A stretch of DNA of 64,000 nucleotides from Clostridiales bacterium (lineage in GTDB: Bacteria; Bacillota; Clostridia; Oscillospirales; Acutalibacteraceae). This document shows, in pieces, positions 8,878 to 16,996 of this stretch; within the stretch, counting starts at the first letter, position 1; the number at the start of each line of letters is the position of its first letter. The notes beneath the pieces are model-generated. The model was not told the origin of the DNA. It saw nothing but the letters and a program-made list of their open reading frames with translations, and made no database searches. Location: assembly GCA_012839185.1 (NCBI GenBank), contig DUNU01000003.1, positions 1 through 64,000 on the forward strand. The letters run 5' to 3'. Both the position numbers and the translations under genes were made by a program.

Positions 8878-10419
8878 ATGAGAAATAACAATAAAAGCTC
8901 TAAAAGGGCAAATGATGAAGAAATCAATGCCATATTAAAGGAATTCTCAACCAATGGTACAAGTAGCAACTCTGTAAATGATGAGTATTCCGAAATGGCA
9001 AGTCGTTATGATGTAGGCAACCGAAACCGCAGAAATTACGACAATTATAACTTAAATGCCCCATATGAGAATATGTATCAGGGTGGTTATCTTAATGCAC
9101 CCAAAAAAGAAAATAATCCTTCTATCATTTTAAACGATGGTCACAAAGTTCTTTACGATGCTGAGATTGAGAGCAAAAAAAATGCTGAAAACAGTCAATA
9201 TACCACAAGCGGAATCAGAGTTATCTACGATGCAGATATGAATGATAACGCTGCTTTCGAAGCGCCGTTTGATGATGTAAGTAATATTGATGACGAAGTA
9301 GAAGCACGGATTAAGGAAACTGAGAAGTTAAATAAGAAAAGATCAAAGAAAAAAAAGCTCAGCAAACATAAGGCAATGAATCAAAAAGTTGCTGCCGAGA
9401 AAAAAATCAAACCCGAAGATGCAGAGCTTTCAACTACCCAACGAGCTTTAAAAGTATTTTTACCTTGGAAAGGTGACCCAAAAAGTGAAATTGTCAGAAA
9501 GATAATTATGGATGTAGCATTTATACTGCTATTTGTCTGCACTCTTTATATGACAAATTATTTTATTGATCTTCGCGATTCAGTCAATGTCGCAAAAGAA
9601 GCTGCTGAAAAGATTGATAATACTGTTTATGACGATGAAGCTGCTCAATGGGCAAAATTACGTGAAAAATATCCCAATGTTGATTTTCCTGAAGGTTTGA
9701 TGCTTAAATTTGCAGAGCTTTATGCCCAAAATCAAGATTTTGCAGGATGGATTTCTATCAGCAACACAAGTATTGATACCCCTGTAGTTCAAAAGGCCGA
9801 TGATCCTACAAACGATTACTATTTACATCGAAATTTCTATAAACAGGATACAAAATGGGGATGTCCCTTTATGGACTATCGTAATAATTTAAAGGAACTT
9901 TCACAAAATACTGTCATTTACGGACACAATATGCGAGATAATCAACTTTTCGCTCAACTTGAAAAGTATATGACAGTTGACGGATACAAAGATTCTCCGC
10001 TCATTATTTACAGCACCCCTTACAAGACATATTATTGGAAAGTTTATACCGCAATTATAACATCGGGTACTAAGTGGCAGGATAATGGGTATTTATTCAA
10101 TTATATTGTCACTGATTTCTTAAGTGATCCGTGTTATGATGGCTTCATTGAAGCTCTTGACAAACGAGCCTTGTATCATACCGGTGTCGGGCTTAAAAAT
10201 ACCGACAAAATTTTAACATTATCAACTTGCAGTTATGAATATGACGGAGCAAGGTTGGTGGTGTTCGCACGTCTTCTCCGTGATGGCGAAAGCAAAGACG
10301 TAGATTTCTCAAAAATTGTAATTAATGAAAATCCCCGTTATCCGCAAAAATACTATGATACAAAAGGATTGCAAAATCCCTATTGGGATGATGATAACTG
10401 GGATCCAACTGCTTATTGA
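8878..10419 (+). CDS. Second class B sortase with ~200-residue cytoplasmic extension
   Basis: The 513-residue protein is a paralogue of the gene before it. Residues 1-205 are polar and probably disordered, with a repeated short motif 'KVLYDAE' / 'RVIYDAD' and a Lys-rich stretch before the membrane helix (~208-228). The extracellular sortase domain has the catalytic His in 'VIYGHNM' (350) and Cys in 'LTLSTCSYEY' (451), with Arg in 'FARLLR'. Both sortases end with an aromatic-rich tail (…NPYYSAEKWYPY versus …NPYWDDDNWDPTAY). Tandem class B sortases may divide anchoring and assembly work; the substrates are not in this window. The start has AAAGG seven bases upstream. Confidence 0.9.
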   Translation: MRNNNKSSKRANDEEINAILKEFSTNGTSSNSVNDEYSEMASRYDVGNRNRRNYDNYNLNAPYENMYQGGYLNAPKKENNPSIILNDGHKVLYDAEIESKKNAENSQYTTSGIRVIYDADMNDNAAFEAPFDDVSNIDDEVEARIKETEKLNKKRSKKKKLSKHKAMNQKVAAEKKIKPEDAELSTTQRALKVFLPWKGDPKSEIVRKIIMDVAFILLFVCTLYMTNYFIDLRDSVNVAKEAAEKIDNTVYDDEAAQWAKLREKYPNVDFPEGLMLKFAELYAQNQDFAGWISISNTSIDTPVVQKADDPTNDYYLHRNFYKQDTKWGCPFMDYRNNLKELSQNTVIYGHNMRDNQLFAQLEKYMTVDGYKDSPLIIYSTPYKTYYWKVYTAIITSGTKWQDNGYLFNYIVTDFLSDPCYDGFIEALDKRALYHTGVGLKNTDKILTLSTCSYEYDGARLVVFARLLRDGESKDVDFSKIVINENPRYPQKYYDTKGLQNPYWDDDNWDPTAY

Positions 10420-10428
10420 TTAGACGAT

Positions 10429-11409
10429 ATGAAAATGAATTTATTTACTATCGGTGTTGATGATAAACATCGGGCAGCAATAATTAAGGCAAAGCTTTCT
10501 CCCACATTACGTATTTTTGCCGATAACCCTCCGATATTCTATGATTATGCCGATTTTCCTTCAATGGCAAAAGCATTATTTGAGTGTTTTTCAGATAATA
10601 CAATAACTCTCATATTTGCCAGTTTAAGACAGTTCTCAACAGTCAAAACTCAATTTATAAATGCCTGTCATCTGAAAACCTATATCAATGAAGACGTAAA
10701 GGAAAAAATAAAAGAGAGTTTTCCTGATGTAGATATAGAGAGTGAATTTATAAAAAAACACTGTCTTTTCCCTGTAAATTCAGAAATATTCTGCGGAGAT
10801 GGCGGTATTTATTCAGGTTTTCGCTGTCGTTCCGGCAATAAACATATTATGCTTTTGCCGCTGGACAAGGAACATACAGTACCATTAGTTACACGAGCAT
10901 TAATTCCGACACTTTCAAAAATCACCGGTGTTACTCGTGCTGCAGATGACCTTTCAATATTCAATGATTTGTGTTTAACAATGCGTAAAGCTCATATAAC
11001 TGTTGCAGTTGCAAATACAAATAATGTTGATTATATAAAAGAACCTCTTAAAAAAACGGACAGTTTTTCAGACTTATTTAAATTTTCAGATAAAAATTTT
11101 GTTCGTGCAGCCCAACCACTTAAACCGTTTATCGGCGGTATAGCAAAAGCAGCAGCCGAAGAAACTTCTTGTGTGATGGGTATTGCAATTTCGAATGTTA
11201 TCGAGAACATTCTCGAAGACAGATATTCTGTAGCTTTCAGTGTTGCATCATCTGCGGGCATTGAAGTCTCAACATATGAATTTGACAAGACCGACATCCT
11301 TGATGAGGCATTGTCTGAAGCTACAAACAAGTTGTTTACCATGCTCAGAGTGAGAATTACACATGAATTTAACCTTGAGAATGATGACAGCGATTTTGAA
11401 ACATTCTAA
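10429..11409 (+). CDS. Uncharacterised protein, weak resemblance to a CinA/MoCF-type domain
   Basis: I do not recognise this 326-residue protein with confidence. It has no signal peptide or membrane helix and looks globular and cytosolic. Residues ~115-170 ('CLFPVNSEIFCGDGGIYSGF' and the following 'IMLLPLDKEHTVPLV') recall the end of the CinA/molybdopterin-binding fold ('P..APGF…ILLPG'), but the diagnostic residues are not clear. The gene follows the second sortase by nine bases and precedes the dockerin-SpoIID gene by 33, so it is probably co-transcribed with them. Function unknown. Confidence 0.6.
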   Translation: MKMNLFTIGVDDKHRAAIIKAKLSPTLRIFADNPPIFYDYADFPSMAKALFECFSDNTITLIFASLRQFSTVKTQFINACHLKTYINEDVKEKIKESFPDVDIESEFIKKHCLFPVNSEIFCGDGGIYSGFRCRSGNKHIMLLPLDKEHTVPLVTRALIPTLSKITGVTRAADDLSIFNDLCLTMRKAHITVAVANTNNVDYIKEPLKKTDSFSDLFKFSDKNFVRAAQPLKPFIGGIAKAAAEETSCVMGIAISNVIENILEDRYSVAFSVASSAGIEVSTYEFDKTDILDEALSEATNKLFTMLRVRITHEFNLENDDSDFETF

Positions 11410-11442
11410 AATATTATATTTTAGGAAAAAGGTATGTGAAAA

Positions 11443-12789
11443 ATGAAAAAAGCATTAAGTGTGCTGCTTACCGTTACAATCATCATTTCTGTAATGATGT
11501 CCTCCGCAACAGCTAAGTCATATTTACGTGGCGATGCTAATCTTGACGGTAAAGTAGTCCCTGCCGATGCCCGATTTATTCTTCTTGTTTGCCTTGGCAT
11601 GGAAATGTTTGACAGTGAGGAAGCATATTATTGCTGTGATATCAACGGTGATAATCTGGTAACAATTGCTGATGCCAGGCTTACTTTGAGAATTGCACTG
11701 TCTCTTGATCCTCAACTTTATTTTACTATCCCCGACGAAACTCAGACGGCAAATATTGTAACAACAACCGCGATTACTACAACTCAAGCTGCTGTCAGCG
11801 GTCCTCCAACTTCATCAGAACCAACTACTAACGTTTCGCCCAATGATTACAATCCTGGTGAATCATTTACAATCCCTTATTTCAATGCATTTGCGGAAGA
11901 TATGCCTCCGATACCTCAACCCGCTTATGATGTATCTCCGGATACATTCTATATCATAACATACGGTTACGGACATGGTGTAGGAATGTCCGCTTATGGT
12001 GCAATGGGAATGGATCACCGTGGTTTTGATTATCTTCAGATATTGAGTCATTATTATCAAGGTATTGCTTTTGCTATCGACAATATTCCAGCTTATATTA
12101 CTACTGAATACGGTGCTCAAATTCCGACTTATGAGTTTATGTGTCGTTGCCTTCAGACCGAATTGGGCGGAGCAATCAATTTCCCTGAAGCCTTGAAAGC
12201 TCAAGCCGTTGCAATTTATTCAGTCCTGAAATTCTATAACTATACTCTGCCCAACTCTGTAACAGTTGCTTATTCAAAATCCTATTCGAGTGTCAACTCT
12301 GCTGTAAAGAAGGCTGTTGATGATACATTTGGACTATATATGACATATCAAGGCAAACCGATTATTGCCGTATATTCAGCGATGACAGCCGGTTGGACTT
12401 GCGATGAAAAATATGTATGGGGAACTAATTATGACTATCTTACTCCCGTAAAAAGTTATGACGATATTTTAGTAAAAGACTTCTTCCCATCTGCGAAATA
12501 TATTGATGTAAAATCCTATTCAAGCGAAAAGATGTATCAATTTATAAAAAATTACAGTTCAAGTATCCAGTTATCAGAAGATCCTGCTGAGTGGTTGCAA
12601 GTAACGGGACACGACGCTTGCCTTTCTTCATCAATCGGATATGTATATGCCATGCGTGTCGGCGATCGGGATATTACCAGTCTTGCAGGTCAAAAATTCA
12701 GAAACAATATCATGAATTATCGTATTCGTTCTCATTGTTTCTATATTGTTTACTATGATTCAAACTGTACTCCTCATATCTGTGTCTGA
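11443..12789 (+). CDS. Secreted dockerin-SpoIID/LytB protein with permuted motif order
   Basis: The 448-residue protein has a signal peptide (1-25) and a type I dockerin (~28-85). The dockerin has two Ca-binding loops, 'GDANLDGKVVPADARFIL' and 'CDINGDNLVTIADARLTLRI'. A Thr-rich linker (~100-130) and a SpoIID/LytB region follow. SpoIID proteins are lytic transglycosylases that cleave glycan strands of denuded peptidoglycan. Family blocks are 'GHGVGMSAYGA' (from ~177), 'TELGG…EALKAQAVAIYS' (~241-257, including the candidate catalytic Glu), 'VYSAMTAGWTCDEKYVWG', and a final 'FRNNIMNYRIRS'. In usual SpoIID proteins the GHGVGMSQYGA block comes last; here it comes first. Enzymatic activity is inferred. 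Sortases upstream and galE downstream suggest a cell-surface role. Confidence 0.85.
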   Translation: MKKALSVLLTVTIIISVMMSSATAKSYLRGDANLDGKVVPADARFILLVCLGMEMFDSEEAYYCCDINGDNLVTIADARLTLRIALSLDPQLYFTIPDETQTANIVTTTAITTTQAAVSGPPTSSEPTTNVSPNDYNPGESFTIPYFNAFAEDMPPIPQPAYDVSPDTFYIITYGYGHGVGMSAYGAMGMDHRGFDYLQILSHYYQGIAFAIDNIPAYITTEYGAQIPTYEFMCRCLQTELGGAINFPEALKAQAVAIYSVLKFYNYTLPNSVTVAYSKSYSSVNSAVKKAVDDTFGLYMTYQGKPIIAVYSAMTAGWTCDEKYVWGTNYDYLTPVKSYDDILVKDFFPSAKYIDVKSYSSEKMYQFIKNYSSSIQLSEDPAEWLQVTGHDACLSSSIGYVYAMRVGDRDITSLAGQKFRNNIMNYRIRSHCFYIVYYDSNCTPHICV

Positions 12790-12833
12790 TTTAAAAACAA
12801 CTTTCTTTAAAAAATATATTAACAGGTGAATTT

Positions 12834-13844
12834 ATGTCAATCTTAATTACCGGCGGAGCCGGATATATCGGCTCACATACTTGTGTTGAACTATTAAAGG
12901 CAAATTACGACATTGTCGTTTATGACAACTATTCAAATTCTCAACCGGAATCTCTTGCTCGTGTAAAAGAGCTTGCCGGTAAAGATTTCCCGATTTATGA
13001 AGGAGATATTCGTGATACAAAGCGTCTTGCCGAAGTTTTCAACGTTGAAAAGATTGATGCCGTAATTCATTTTGCAGGTCTTAAAGCTGTTGGTGAAAGC
13101 TGTGTTAAACCTCTTGAGTATTATGATAACAATATCGGCGGAACAGTAAAACTGCTTCAGATTATGAGAAATGCCGGTTGCAAAAGAATTGTTTTCTCAT
13201 CAAGTGCGACAGTATATGGCAGCGAAAATGAAGTCCCGTTTAATGAAAATATGAAGGTTGGCGGAACTACAAATCCTTATGGAACTACTAAACTTTATAT
13301 TGAAACAATACTTAAGGATTTATATTCGTCTGACAATACATGGAGTATAAGTATTTTACGTTATTTCAACCCGATAGGTGCTCATGAAAGCGGCAGAATC
13401 GGTGAAAATCCCAACGGTATTCCCAACAATTTAATGCCGTTTATTGCTCAGGTTGCCGTAGGCAAAAGACCGGTTTTGAGCGTATTCGGAAACGATTATG
13501 AAACAAAAGACGGCACAGGTGTTCGTGATTATATTCACGTAGTTGATCTTGCAGACGGACATGTAAAAGCAGTTACCCGTCTTCTTACCAAAACAGGACT
13601 TGATATTTACAATTTGGGTACCGGTATCGGTTACAGCGTTCTTGATATAGTAAAAACCTTTGAGAAAGTAAATAATATCGAAATTCCGATTCAAATAGCA
13701 CCTCGTCGTGCCGGCGATATCGCTGTCTGCTATGCCGATGCTCAAAAAGCAAAGGTTGAGCTTGGTTGGACTGCACAACGCAATCTTGACGATATGTGTC
13801 GAGACACTTGGAATTGGCAAAAAAATAATCCTGACGGATATTAA
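12834..13844 (+). CDS. galE: UDP-glucose 4-epimerase
   Basis: The 336-residue short-chain dehydrogenase-type enzyme interconverts UDP-glucose and UDP-galactose for galactose use and surface glycan synthesis. Motifs are 'ITGGAGYIGSHT' (NAD-binding), 'IHFAGLKAVGES', 'FSSSATVYGS' and the catalytic 'YGTTK' Tyr/Lys pair, followed by 'RYFNPIGAHESG'. Length and motifs are normal. An AACAGGTG Shine-Dalgarno lies before the ATG at 12834. It is 44 bases after the dockerin-SpoIID gene and may be the last gene of that transcript. Confidence 0.96.
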   Translation: MSILITGGAGYIGSHTCVELLKANYDIVVYDNYSNSQPESLARVKELAGKDFPIYEGDIRDTKRLAEVFNVEKIDAVIHFAGLKAVGESCVKPLEYYDNNIGGTVKLLQIMRNAGCKRIVFSSSATVYGSENEVPFNENMKVGGTTNPYGTTKLYIETILKDLYSSDNTWSISILRYFNPIGAHESGRIGENPNGIPNNLMPFIAQVAVGKRPVLSVFGNDYETKDGTGVRDYIHVVDLADGHVKAVTRLLTKTGLDIYNLGTGIGYSVLDIVKTFEKVNNIEIPIQIAPRRAGDIAVCYADAQKAKVELGWTAQRNLDDMCRDTWNWQKNNPDGY

Positions 13845-13879
13845 AATAAAGCGGTTCATCGCCGCCTTTCAAATATAAC

Positions 13880-13908
13880 AAAATAGCGGTAAATACCGCT
13901 ATTTTTAT
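13880..13908. terminator. Bidirectional terminator after galE
   Basis: Stem AAATAGCGGTA/TACCGCTATTT with a small loop and T tract, placed between galE and the convergent PP2C-like gene. A weaker GC-rich hairpin (GCGG/CCGC, about 13850-13868) precedes it. Confidence 0.75.
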
Positions 13909-13909
13909 T

Positions 13910-15178
13910 TTAGCCGACAGGTCCTGCATTTGTTTCGCTTGGCGGATTTGTGGAAGTTGCAGTAGGTGCATCGGTTGTCGGAACCTCGGTTGTAGGTGTT
14001 TCCGTCGTAGGAGTTTCAGTTGTGGGCACTTCGGTTGTCGGAACCTCGGTTGTAGGTGCTTGTGTCGGCGGATTTGTTGAAGGTGTGCGTGTGGTAGTTG
14101 CCGTAGTGTAAGCAGGTCTTCTTGTAGTAGTTTCTTTTATTGTGGTTGTTTCTGTTTCTGTTTCGCTCTCGGTCTCAGTTTCGGAGGGAAGAGTTGAAAT
14201 TGCCTCCGGAGCAGCAGTAGTACCTTCAGTTTCCTCTTCGGTTGTTGTTTCAGCTATTGTAGTAGTTTCTCCGGTAAACTTAGCAATCAGATCGTCAAAG
14301 TGACCGGTTACAAAAAGATAAGCACCGCCAAGTATAGCACATATAACAATAAGAGTAATCAAAACAGCAATAATTTTTTTGCCGATTGTTCCCTTTTTAG
14401 ATTTTTTCTTATTTTTATCTCCGAGCCAATCATCTTTGTTTTCTTGATTATTATCCTCAACATAAGCACCAACAACGGGGAGGGGATTGTCTGAAATCTG
14501 ATTAGGCTTTAAATCAGCTAAAACAACAGTCATATCAAGGAGACAACCATTTTCAGCAGCCTTATTGATAATGCCTTGAGTAGCTGCCTTATTTGATATT
14601 GCATTCTGAAGTATTTCGGTAACATCATCGATGGTTAAAAAATCTATGATATTATTTGATAAGAATATAAATTTACTGTTTTCTTCAACAATTTCTTCTT
14701 TATAGGTAACATTGAAAAAAGGCATTTCAGCTTGGCTGTCGGGTTCAACGGCAACAAGCTCACCATTTTTATAATTGAAAACAAGAGCATTGCCTACATT
14801 CGCAACGATAAATTTGTTTTCAAAAACGTACATAACGGTAGCATCAAGCTGCTCAGGTGAACCACCGGAAAGAGAAATATCTTTAGTCAGCTTGTCAAAG
14901 TAAGAATCAAAAATGCGTACATAATCATCTTTAGATGCTGCAAGCTGAGCTCGAACATCCTCAAGGGCATTCATCGCGGTAGTTGCAGTTCTCAGATCTT
15001 TTTCGCCATGTGCAACACCAATTACAATATCTCCGTTAAAATTTCCGGCACCTTTATAGCCTTTATCAATAACATCAGGTGCAATAACCTTGCCGTTTAA
15101 ATTCAGATTATCACTGTTGACGCTATCTGTAATATTGGTTTTGCTTATTGCAACAATTTCAGATCGAATTCTTATCAT
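13910..15178 (-). CDS. PP2C-like (apparently inactive) membrane protein with Thr-rich extracellular tail
   Basis: The 422-residue protein has an N-terminal region (~1-225) resembling PP2C/PPM Ser/Thr phosphatases, a Lys-rich stretch, one membrane helix (~270-290) and a ~115-residue extracellular tail of Thr/Glu/Pro repeats (TTEVP, TTETP). The PPM outline is seen in 'DIVIGVAHGEKD' (where active enzymes have a DGMGG block), 'DATVMYVFENKFIVANVGNA' (compare T.LVVAL…ANVGDS) and a late 'DMTVVLADL'. The metal-binding Asp residues are not at the expected places, so phosphatase activity is doubtful; it could be a regulatory pseudophosphatase. The PPM assignment is by eye. It lies alone between galE and the radical SAM gene. 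Confidence 0.65.
   Translation of the reverse strand: MIRIRSEIVAISKTNITDSVNSDNLNLNGKVIAPDVIDKGYKGAGNFNGDIVIGVAHGEKDLRTATTAMNALEDVRAQLAASKDDYVRIFDSYFDKLTKDISLSGGSPEQLDATVMYVFENKFIVANVGNALVFNYKNGELVAVEPDSQAEMPFFNVTYKEEIVEENSKFIFLSNNIIDFLTIDDVTEILQNAISNKAATQGIINKAAENGCLLDMTVVLADLKPNQISDNPLPVVGAYVEDNNQENKDDWLGDKNKKKSKKGTIGKKIIAVLITLIVICAILGGAYLFVTGHFDDLIAKFTGETTTIAETTTEEETEGTTAAPEAISTLPSETETESETETETTTIKETTTRRPAYTTATTTRTPSTNPPTQAPTTEVPTTEVPTTETPTTETPTTEVPTTDAPTATSTNPPSETNAGPVG
13971..14058. repeat. Tandem repeat coding for TTEVP/TTETP units
   Basis: An identical 28-base stretch occurs at 13971-13998 and 14031-14058, with degenerate copies between, inside the Thr-rich tail of the PP2C-like gene. 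The in-frame units encode T-T-E-V-P-type pentapeptides and could vary in number by slippage or recombination. Confidence 0.85.
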
Positions 15179-15207
15179 TATATCAACCCCAATTTTATAT
15201 TCATCTT

Positions 15208-15236
15208 ATTGTATCATTATTTTACAATAAAGTCAA
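15208..15236 (-). promoter_or_regulatory. Promoter for the PP2C-like gene
   Basis: On the minus strand, TTGACT (15236-15231) and TACAAT (15213-15208) have a 17-base spacer, about 30 bases from the ATG at 15178. Confidence 0.7.
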
Positions 15237-15277
15237 CCATTTTTTATTATTAAAAAATCAAAATTTTAAAATAATAC

Positions 15278-15306
15278 TTTACATTTATCAACTGATGTGG
15301 TATAAT
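15278..15306 (+). promoter_or_regulatory. Promoter for the radical SAM gene
   Basis: TTTACA (15278-15283) and TATAAT (15301-15306) have a 17-base spacer, with the start of transcription expected near 15313. Confidence 0.75.
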
Positions 15307-15311
15307 ATAAT

Positions 15312-15330
15312 AGGGTATGTTTTGTACCCT
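15312..15330 (+). promoter_or_regulatory. Inverted repeat at the predicted transcription start
   Basis: AGGGTA-N7-TACCCT is a perfect 6-bp inverted repeat covering about +1 to +18, immediately before the TTAGGAG Shine-Dalgarno. It could be an operator or a leader hairpin affecting translation. Confidence 0.45.
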
Positions 15331-15345
15331 TTAGGAGTGAATAAA

Positions 15346-16758
15346 ATGGATATAAAGCGTGATTTAACCGTTAAAACAGCCTCATTGTTAGCTGATGAGG
15401 TGTTAAAATATATTGATAAGAATCCTGAAGAGAATCTTATCAAAGTCATTAATTTTGCCGAGAAACTTATGGGCAAAGTTTTTCCCGCAAAAAACTTTGA
15501 TAAAATTCGTGACGGTGCTCGTGACAAGGATAATGTTTATAGAAAACTTTTTTTAGACCTGTTAGCTGACATTGATCGGAATGTTATTAAAACCATGCTT
15601 ATGGCAATGGGTGTTGAGGCCGGAGTTTTCGGTACAAAAACAGTGCGGGAAAACAGAGAAAAATATGACTGCAATATTCCGTGGATTATTCTCTTTGACC
15701 CCACAAGTGCCTGCAATTTAAAATGTAAGGGTTGTTGGGCTGCGGAATATGGCAATCATCTTAATTTATCAAATGATGATATGCAGTCCATTGTTTCGCA
15801 GGGCAAAGCTCTCGGCACGCATTTTTATATGCTTACCGGTGGCGAACCTTTAATTCGCAAAAAAGATATTCTTGAACTTGCAAAAAATAATCAAGATTGT
15901 GCATTTTTGATATATACAAATGCAACTTTGATTGATGAAGATTTCTGTGAGCAAATGAATAAAGTAGGAAATATCACACTTGCATTGTCAATTGAAGGTA
16001 CCCCTGAAAGTAACGACGCTCGTCGTGGCGAAGGTGCCTATGCAAAAACTATGGACGCTATGCGTCTTTTGAAAGAAAAGAAATGTCTTTTCGGAATTTC
16101 CGTTTGCTACACAAGCAAGAATCTTGAATATGTAACAAGCGACGAATTTCTCGATGAAATGGTTAAAATGGGTGTTCGTTACGCATTCTATTTTAACTAT
16201 ATGCCCATCGGACACACTGCCGATAAAGAGCTTATCCCCACCCCCATGCAAAGAAAGTTTATGTATAGTTGGTTACGCAGAGTAAGAAACGGCAAGACCG
16301 GCAAGCCTATGTTTATAATGGACTTCCAGGATGATGGTGAATTTGTCGGTGGCTGTATTGCAGGAGGCAGAAACTATTTTCATATTAACGCTAAAGGAGA
16401 CATTGAACCCTGTGTGTTCATTCATTACTCCGATTCCAATATTTATGAACACACACTTTTGGAAGCATTAAAACGTCCCTTATTCACAGCATTTCTTAAA
16501 GGTCAGCCTTTTAATGATAATCATTTAAGACCTTGCCCAATGCTTGAAAATCCTGATAAACTTCGAAAAATCGTTAAGGAAACCGGAGCTAAATCAACAG
16601 ACTTAATTGTTGAAGAAGATGTTGAAACACTTTGTAGTAAATGTGACGATTTTGCATCAAAATGGAAAGTTGTTGCCGAAGAACTTTGGAATTCTACTTC
16701 CCATCCTGTTACTCATACGCAGTATTGGCGTGACAGACATCCTGATGAAAAATCCTAA
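15346..16758 (+). CDS. Radical SAM protein with SPASM-like C-terminal cysteines
   Basis: The ~470-residue protein carries the radical SAM cluster motif 'CNLKCKGCW' (Cys 123, 127 and 130) with 'MLTGGEPLI' after it. C-terminal cysteines lie in 'GGCIAGG', 'IEPCVFIHYSD', 'RPCPM' and 'LCSKC', suggesting an auxiliary SPASM-type iron-sulfur site. An N-terminal helical region of ~100 residues precedes the radical SAM domain. Such proteins modify peptides or small molecules using S-adenosylmethionine; the substrate cannot be read here and no precursor peptide gene is adjacent. The ATG at 15346 with TTAGGAGTG upstream is chosen; the open frame runs back to 15148, through the promoter. Confidence 0.9.
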   Translation: MDIKRDLTVKTASLLADEVLKYIDKNPEENLIKVINFAEKLMGKVFPAKNFDKIRDGARDKDNVYRKLFLDLLADIDRNVIKTMLMAMGVEAGVFGTKTVRENREKYDCNIPWIILFDPTSACNLKCKGCWAAEYGNHLNLSNDDMQSIVSQGKALGTHFYMLTGGEPLIRKKDILELAKNNQDCAFLIYTNATLIDEDFCEQMNKVGNITLALSIEGTPESNDARRGEGAYAKTMDAMRLLKEKKCLFGISVCYTSKNLEYVTSDEFLDEMVKMGVRYAFYFNYMPIGHTADKELIPTPMQRKFMYSWLRRVRNGKTGKPMFIMDFQDDGEFVGGCIAGGRNYFHINAKGDIEPCVFIHYSDSNIYEHTLLEALKRPLFTAFLKGQPFNDNHLRPCPMLENPDKLRKIVKETGAKSTDLIVEEDVETLCSKCDDFASKWKVVAEELWNSTSHPVTHTQYWRDRHPDEKS

Positions 16759-16774
16759 AATCCCACTGTTTTGC

Positions 16775-16803
16775 TTGACAACTCAATAACAATATGCTAT
16801 AAT
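16775..16803 (+). promoter_or_regulatory. Promoter for SRP RNA
   Basis: TTGACA (16775-16780) and TATAAT (16798-16803) have a 17-base spacer, immediately upstream of the SRP RNA helix; a consensus-strength promoter. Confidence 0.85.
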
Positions 16804-16812
16804 ATTATAGCA

Positions 16813-16955
16813 GAAACGCAATTTTTGTCATGCGGCGTGTGGGTCCTGTACGGCAGAGCACCACGAACCATGTCAGGCGGGGAACCGAGCAGCATTAAGA
16901 GGAAAGCCTGGGCGATACAGTCCGCCTGTGCGCCGTATGACAAAAATTGCGTTTC
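16813..16955 (+). ncRNA. ffs: Signal recognition particle RNA (small bacterial type)
   Basis: About 143 bases fold into one long hairpin. The outer stem pairs GAAACGCAATTTTTGTCAT (from 16813) with ATGACAAAAATTGCGTTTC (to 16955), extended by GCGGCG/CGCCGT. The apex carries the conserved helix 8 elements, 'ACCATGTCAGGC', a GGGGAAC tip and 'GAGCAGCATTAAG', which match the Ffh-binding domain of bacterial SRP RNA. A T-rich stretch follows the outer stem. Its position just upstream of dnaX is typical for Firmicutes. The size is that of the short class without an Alu domain. The RNA works with Ffh to target membrane and secreted proteins. Ends are estimated from the stem. Confidence 0.9.
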
Positions 16956-16996
16956 ATTTTTATTTGTAATCAAAATTGGTATTTGAATAGAAAGTT

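Noticed and set aside
13950-14070. Regularly spaced repeats resembling a small CRISPR-like array
   Set aside because: The repeats are in frame and encode TTEVP/TTETP units of a Thr-rich tail; no spacers and no cas genes.
16771-16986. 71-residue open frame beginning before the SRP RNA
   Set aside because: It coincides with the SRP RNA structure and its promoter, and has no ribosome-binding site.
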